Shown: positions 58,234-64,000 of the stretch, in pieces
Layout of the letters: every line of letters starts with the position of its first letter
Position numbering within the stretch: the first letter of the stretch is position 1
Assembly (NCBI RefSeq): GCF_949987515.2
Contig: NC_082703.1
Location: 14,904,680-14,968,679 of the forward strand
Direction of reading: 5' to 3'
DNA length: 64,000 nucleotides
Source of the DNA: Delphinus delphis
Lineage: Eukaryota; Chordata; Mammalia; Artiodactyla; Delphinidae
Position numbers and translations under genes: made by a program
The notes under the pieces: model-generated
Databases searched by the model: none
The model's input: the letters and a program-made list of their open reading frames with translations, nothing else
Told to the model about the DNA's origin: nothing

Positions 58234-60407
58234 AGCAACCACACAACTGCAACTCAAGAATTATTAATGGAATGTTCCCAAAATGATTTTGTTTAGAGCT
58301 TCACAAAGCCTGGTGGAGTTGGTTCCAGTTGGCGTGGATGAGAGGTCACATAGATTAAAATAGATTTTCTTAATAAGAAACAATAGGCTACATTCATCTA
58401 GCAAAACAGAGGGGAAAAAAAAAAATGACAGGCCTTATGGGTGGGAATGAAGCTTAACCCTATTTAGAGGCTCAATTAACCCCCCAGAAGATTCAGTGGG
58501 TCCTCTGCCTTCCTTGCCATTCCTCTGTCTAGCAGAGCTTAAAAATAGAGATTCATAAAGAGGAATAAAGAGATTCACATCTGTGTATAAAACACTCAAA
58601 ATATTTTAAATATGGCATAATAAATTTTAGAAATAGAAGAAATTGATTGGACTTTCATGGTCCTTTAAAACTTTTTGAAATAAATCATACTGTCTTTTGA
58701 ATTGGCAAATCCGTTACCAACTGAATAAAATATTCAAACATAACCCTTTATCTTGACATATAAATTCATTGATTAAAAAATCATTTCTTTCTTATATTTA
58801 TATTGTCAAACAAAATTGTATTTCCTCTTAAAATAATCAGTACATTCTCAAGAAATCTAAATTAAAATCCATTGTGGAGTAAATTTCCATCATTCTAATA
58901 TTTTAATACACAGAAGCCAGGTTCTGCAGAAATCAGCCCATCCTGGGTTAAACATCAGAGATGGGACATCCAGGGGCCTGGTTAGGTCATACATATCCAT
59001 TGGTGGATCCTACCTTTCACAGATCGTCTTGCAGAACCTCTGTGAAAGGAAGTTATCAACTTTTAAAATTTGTGCCCCAGCAGTATAGAAATGACCAAAA
59101 GATATCATTAAATAGTGACAATTAATTTCATGTTTTTGTTTTTGTTGGGGAGGAAAATATCCAGGATTATGACAAAAAGTGGTGGTTGCATTATATTTAT
59201 GCTCTCTGTTTAATTAGCTCTTTGTTTTAATAAAATTATCTTTAAGAGAAGCTTGATAACTGAAATGCTTCTCCCTATCAGATTGACATCATTTTAGTGG
59301 CAGAGGGAGAAGTCTTTGCTTCTCCAGTCCCTCAAGCAATGGCATTTCCATCCCTCCTCACTCTTTTCCTCCAGCCAAGAATTCCTATTCTAATTTTCTC
59401 CTTGGGGTATGAAAGAATTTGCTGATTTTCTGGAATAAGATGACAACTTTGCTCTGTTACACACTTTGTTTAAATTGCAGCCACTTTTGCGAATTACAGA
59501 GAATGTCACAACTCAAGATAAAGCACAACTTTGGCTAAGTTTCTTTTTCTTTGTGATGCAAATGCTCTCTTAACCATTTATGTCTTGTCCGAATGAGATA
59601 GCTGATACATCTATTATTGAAGGTATTAGAGCTCTGGAATGGTAATTTGAATTCGTTTAGTATATATTATTAATCCAAGTAATACCAATGCATAGATAAA
59701 CTAAGCAGTTTTTCTCTTGAACTGACACATGATGCCAGTTCAATATTTTCCTTCTATTCTGAAGGCTTACCTTTCAACGTATTAGAGAGAAGAGGCCAGA
59801 CACAGCCTAAACAGAGGAGAACACTTTAGCTCATGGAAGAACACAAACTATGAAAACTTGTGTGTGAAAACTATCTGGCAGCAAAAATCAAATCACTGAA
59901 CTTGACAGAGAACATTCCCCATATAACAATCCTATCAGATCAACTCAAATGCGTTAGTGTAAAGTCACTTGAAGTCGTGACACCTTTTAGATGATACTCT
60001 AAACTTTTAAATTGGCTCAAAAATTACACACGTCTAAGAGCTAAGTGATATGCTTCAAGTTTGGTAAAGCACCTTTAATCAGTTTTTTAAAAAGATGATT
60101 ATTATTACACAGAAAACATAAGACAATATTGAGGAGGATCAAAAGATTTTTAAAAAGCACATAATTCCATCAATTCAAGTCTAATTTTTCATATTTCTGT
60201 ATTTCTCATTAGTCCTTATCCATTTCCCATAATACTGTTAAGTAGTTATTATCATAGCACAAAGCATAGAAAATATTATAATTTTTCTCTAGTACAACTA
60301 TTCATATTGCTTCACAATTATATTTTTGATGGTATCAGCTTTAAACAAGTACAACTTTTTCTAGGACTACTAAATAAGCTACTAAGATTTTTAAAAATCT
60401 TGATAAT
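58234..60407. other. Repeat-poor unique block, no gene seen
   Basis: No repeat family recognised over 2.2 kb, unusual for this window. Several TAAT and ATGCAAAT-type words occur at 59.1-59.7 kb (for example 'tgatgcaaatgctctct' near 59554). It may include conserved non-coding DNA. Confidence 0.3.
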
Positions 60408-60409
60408 TA

Positions 60410-60729
60410 TAGTCTTCCTTCAGTATCCGCAGGGGATTGGTTCCAGGACTCCCTGATGGACACCAAGATCCACAGATGCTCAAGTCCCTTATATAAAATG
60501 GCCCAGTGCTTGCATACCACCTACACACACCCTCCTGTATACTTTAACTTCATCTCTACATTACCTGTAATACCTAATACAAAGTAAATGCTATGTAAAT
60601 AGTTGCCTTTATGGCAAATTCCAGTTTTGCTTTTTGGAACTTTCTGGAAGTTTTTGTTTTTACAAATATTTTCAACCCAGGTTTGTTGAGTCTGTGGATG
60701 CAGAACCCATGGATACGAAGGGCCAACTG
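60410..60729. mobile_element. MER2-like Tigger (Tc1/mariner) DNA transposon, non-autonomous
   Basis: Inverted terminal repeats of about 24 bp ('cttcagtatccgcagggg' at the left; the reverse of 'ggatacgaagggccaactg' at the right) are flanked by TA at 60408-60409 and 60730-60731, the Tc1/mariner target duplication. The internal text ('gatgctcaagtcccttatat', 'aaatgctatgtaaatagttg') matches the known mammalian family. No transposase. Confidence 0.88.
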
Positions 60730-60731
60730 TA

Positions 60732-61224
60732 TTAACAACAGATGTCCAAAGACCATTCCTCAGTACACTGAATGACATCTAATTATTTTCCTCAAGAAAA
60801 AAGTTGTGGTTGCAGTTACAGTTAATGCTACAAGAAGTACACACCTTATTCTAACAAAATGTAATCCTATGCTAGAAAACCATATTTTTTCCTACATTTT
60901 GAGCAAAACTTATTTTTCAGGAATTCAACCATAACTTTTGCCCAGAGACTGACAAGATGTATACATTTTAGATATTTAATAAAATATCTATACGAAGATG
61001 GAATTTTATTCTAAAATAGGTAGGAGTGAAAACACAACCAATGTCAACTTACCAGCCTTTTCCTTCTCTGAAGTACCTGGAATAGCCTGAAAGAGAAAAA
61101 AAGCCACAAAATTGTGGTATTACTAGAAGGAAACAGCAAATAACTTTATTAGGAACAAAATGATGTCCCATAAATGAAGCAAAAATTAAATAGAACCTGA
61201 CACTAGAAATATGAGAGAAGAGGA
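60732..61224. other. No gene or clear repeat
   Basis: AT-rich unique-looking sequence. Confidence 0.4.
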
Positions 61225-61470
61225 ACTGAATAAATTTTTTTTTTCCAAAGAAGGCATACAAATGGCACATGAAAAGGTGCTCAACATCACTAATCATCAG
61301 GAAAATGCAAATCAGAGCCATGATGAGACATCACCTCATACCTGTAGAGTGGCTATCATCAAAAAGACAAGAGATGACTAGTATAGGCAAGGATGTGGAG
61401 AAAAGGGAACCCTTGTGCACTGTTGGTGGGGATGTAATTTGGTGCAGCCAGTATGGAAAACAGTATGGAG

Positions 61471-61689
61471 CACAACTACTGAGCCTGCGCTCTAGAGCCT
61501 CGAGCCACAACTACAGAGCCCGTGCCATAACTACTAAAGCCCTCGTGCCCAGAGCCCGTGCTCCACCACAAGAGAAGTCACTGCAATAAGAAGCCCATGC
61601 ACAACGAAGAGTAGCTCCCACTCGCCGCAACTAGAGAAAGCCTACGTGCAGCAACAGACCGAAGGCAACCAAAAATAAATAAATGAATT
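61471..61689 (+). repeat. CHR-type SINE, headless fragment inside LINE-1
   Basis: It begins within the body ('cacaactactgagcctgcgc') with no tRNA-like head, and ends in 'ccaaaaataaataaatg'. No target duplication was found, and part of the expected L1 sequence is missing at the junction. Confidence 0.88.
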
Positions 61690-61823
61690 AATTTATTAGA
61701 AAATGAAAAGAGGATATCAAAGAGGTATCTGCACTCCCATATTCATTGCAACATTATTCACAATGGCCAAGATATGGTAACAGCCTCAGTGTCCATCAAT
61801 GGATAAATGGGTAAAGAAGATGT

Positions 61824-61824
<1 letters not shown>

Positions 61825-61891
<67 letters not shown>
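61825..61891. repeat. (TG)n microsatellite inside LINE-1
   Basis: About 33 TG units; it replaces the 'ggtatatatatacaatggaa'-like stretch that L1 normally has here. Confidence 0.95.
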
Positions 61892-61893
<2 letters not shown>

Positions 61894-62609
61894 CGGTACA
61901 TTATTCAAAAATGAATAAGAAGGAAATCGTACCATTTGCAATAACATGTACCTTGAAGGCATTATGCTAAGTGAAATGAGCCTGACAGAGAAAGACAAAT
62001 ACAACATGGTATTTTTAATATTTGGATTCTTTAAAAAAAAAAAAAAGTGTGCAACTGATAGTATGAGAGAGTAGAAAAGTGGTTGCCAGGGGCTGGTGGA
62101 GTGGGGGAAATAGGGAAGAATTAGTAGAAGGGTATAAACTTTCAGCTGCATGATGAATAAGATCTGATGAACTAATGAAAGCATGGTGATTACAGTTGAT
62201 AACATTGTACTATATAACTGATATTTGTTAAGAGAGAAGAACTTAAATATTCCCACCCCCACAAAAAGTATATGAGGTGATGGATGTGTTAGTTAACTAA
62301 AGGGGGAATCCTTTCACGATGTATACATATATCAAATCACTACAATGTACACTTTAAATATCTTACAATTTTATTTGACAACTACACCTCAATAAAGCTG
62401 AAAAGAAAAAAAAAAAGAGTTGTGGAACTATTGGTAAAGTCACTACAGCCAGTTATGCTAATGCTAAATCAGTCATGTAATTGTTTTCCTCTCTGAAGAC
62501 AGACCCATCTTACCCTTAAAAGATACTGGCAGTAAATGAGACTAAAACCACGTTCGAATTGGGGTTGAATTTTTGTGGTTCGATTTCTTTGTCCTATTTG
62601 GGGAGGCAG

Positions 62610-62810
62610 AAAAAGTAAATTGTTTGGTTAGTGTCTGGGCTTTCAAGTCTCTGCTCTGTCCCCTCGAGGTTCAGATTCCTCCCTTATAAAAGGGGGATAA
62701 ACACCTCTACTTCACAGGGCTGCTGAAAGACTAAACGTAGTAGCTTCTGTAAAGCACATGAGGTCCCTGGGAAAAGGGAGCTGCTCTTACTATTTGTTAC
62801 TATGGGCACT
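62610..62810 (+). repeat. MIR SINE fragment
   Basis: 'tgtctgggctttcaagtctc', 'tccctcccttataaaagggg'-like core and 'tgtaaagcacatgaggtcc' keep the MIR order. Confidence 0.6.
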
Positions 62811-63229
62811 GGGCGAATAAACCAAATTACCGATATGAGAGGTTTAGAAGTTCAATTCCCAGTATCTATTATCTATCCCTATTATTTAGAAAATAGAGTT
62901 CAGAATGAGAGGTCTTTAACAGACTTTAAAGTAGAACAGTATAGTTCTACTCCTTGTCAATATCCTAAAACAAACTAAGGAAGTGAGCTTTTGGTTGCCA
63001 TTCACCTCAGTTACTTATGTATAAAATACAGCTAACATGAGTGTATTAACTGTTATTGGAAGCCTTTTATAAATCTATCTGGCCCACTGGGATTTGACGC
63101 CTTCTACTCCACAGCCACTGACCACATAAGATGTCTACAAGCATGTCTCTCTCCCCTTATTTAGGGGACAAAGTCTTCAGAGTTGAAGTAAGAAAACTAG
63201 GCTCAAATGGGTAATTAATTTTGTTTCAA
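62811..63229. other. No gene or clear repeat
   Basis: Unique-looking sequence. Confidence 0.4.
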
Positions 63230-63249
63230 ATGTGTGTGTGTGCACACAC

Positions 63250-63310
<61 letters not shown>
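63230..63310. repeat. (TG)n-(GA)n compound microsatellite
   Basis: TG units with a CACACA inversion near 63242, then GA units. It gives a spurious Val-Cys / Arg-Glu frame. Confidence 0.93.
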
Positions 63311-64000
63311 GAAGGCTCAGGTGCACCTCTGTTGTAGATCAGCCTAAGGAAATGATAATATCAATCTTCATTTCTGGAAATATCAAAGATCAAGACACCT
63401 ATATCTTTGTGAGATATTGATTATTTCTGAGATCCTCACCTTTGGAATTTACAGGATTTGGAGATTGAAGTAATTTTTCAAATAAGGGAAAAAATCTTTC
63501 TACAGATAAAAAAATAGAGGGTTTTTTTTTTGGCAAGATTGATCTATAGTGAAAGCATATTTTGACTTAATCTTGATCTACATTTAGTTGTTCACTTTTT
63601 GTTCTCTGGGTGTGAACACTGACTCTGTGTCCTGGCAAAGATGCAACCATGAAGAGAATATTAGGTTATTAAATGGCAGAGTGGAGAACCATGTCCAGAG
63701 ACCAGGGCATCAGAGGGACTGTATAGGCTGTAAGCATCTTCCTCAGCATCCTTTCATTTATAGCAGAATCATCGGATTTTTCCTTTGTTTCAAGAACTTC
63801 TCTGATTCTATACTCCCTTGACAAGAAAGTCTTCCTACAGTTTTAGTGATGTTTGATTACTTTTTATGTCTATATTTGGGGAAAAGTCTAAAAATGGAAT
63901 TAAATCCATACTATATATTATATTTTAAGCCTAGCCCCTAGATTTGCCCCCTGACTGGAGATCAGGGCTTTTAAATTAAATTTTCTCTTTTGTTTTAAGC
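63311..64000. other. No gene or clear repeat (to right edge)
   Basis: AT-rich unique-looking sequence; short frames without features. Confidence 0.4.

Larger units (their letters stand above)
61225..62405 (+). pseudogene. Decayed LINE-1 3' part, split by a SINE fragment and a (TG)n
   Basis: It starts near 'ccaaagaaggcatacaaatg' (end of ORF2). A frame at 61269-61589 runs from L1 ([12 protein letters not shown]) straight into the SINE. It resumes near 61690 with 'atctgcactcccatattcat', passes a (TG)n at 61825-61891, and ends in an older-type 3' UTR ('ggttgccaggggctggtgga') and 'cctcaataaagctgaaaag' plus A tail. Confidence 0.8.
30171..64000 (-). other. DLC1: Inferred upstream intron of the long DLC1 isoform
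   Basis: In human DLC1 the long isoform (about 1,528 residues) starts far upstream and its transcript spans the alternative promoters. By analogy this stretch should be intron. I looked for the long isoform's N-terminal coding sequence on the minus strand and recognised none. Content is repeats and unique sequence, itemised separately. Confidence 0.45.

Noticed and set aside
61823..61891. CRISPR-like or other array
   Set aside because: No spaced direct repeats anywhere in the window; all regular arrays are simple dinucleotide or tetranucleotide repeats.

Overview
This window reads as mammalian nuclear DNA, most likely from a whale or dolphin. It is AT-rich, intron-like sequence without dense coding. 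It is packed with tRNA-Glu-derived SINEs of the CHR type (named for Cetacea, Hippopotamidae and Ruminantia), in a short and a long form, and with LINE-1 copies carrying a cetartiodactyl-style 3' end. Older mammal-wide repeats (MIR, L2, L3/CR1, MLT1 LTRs, MER5A, a Tigger element) fill much of the rest. Almost every long open frame is a repeat shadow or a chance frame.

The one cellular coding feature I can support is a minus-strand first coding exon at 29507-29645. It encodes 46 codons plus one base, ends in a strong splice donor, has an in-frame stop just upstream of its ATG, and sits at one edge of a compact CpG island (about 50 CpG between 29583 and 29969). I recognise the peptide as the alternative N-terminus of the roughly 1,125-residue isoform (isoform 4) of DLC1, a RhoGAP of the SAM-RhoGAP-START family. 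The length arithmetic and splice phase agree with that. On this reading the gene runs right to left. Positions 1-29506 are the first intron of that isoform. The island and about 30.0 kb are its promoter. From there to 64000 lies upstream intron of the longer DLC1 isoform. I found no other exon.

Layout: 1-14 kb holds old repeats (MIR, L2, an MLT1 LTR, a long L3/CR1 fossil), one L1 tail and one SINE. 14-17.2 kb is a nested stack of L1s and SINEs. 17.2-29.5 kb is mostly unique with scattered MIR, L2 and microsatellites. 29.5-31 kb is the promoter island plus a repeat-free block that looks conserved. 31-49 kb has a decayed L1, an MLT1 LTR, MER5A, MIRs and a compound hairpin near 39.7 kb. 49.2-54.2 kb holds the largest L1 (its reverse-transcriptase core deleted) and two SINEs. 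55-64 kb has a small young L1 insertion, a SINE, a Tigger element and a decayed L1 carrying a SINE fragment.

The broadest pattern is orientation. All eight L1 segments lie on the plus strand, antisense to the inferred gene, whereas SINEs are on both strands. I see no CRISPR array, operon, functional RNA gene or other bacterial-type system.
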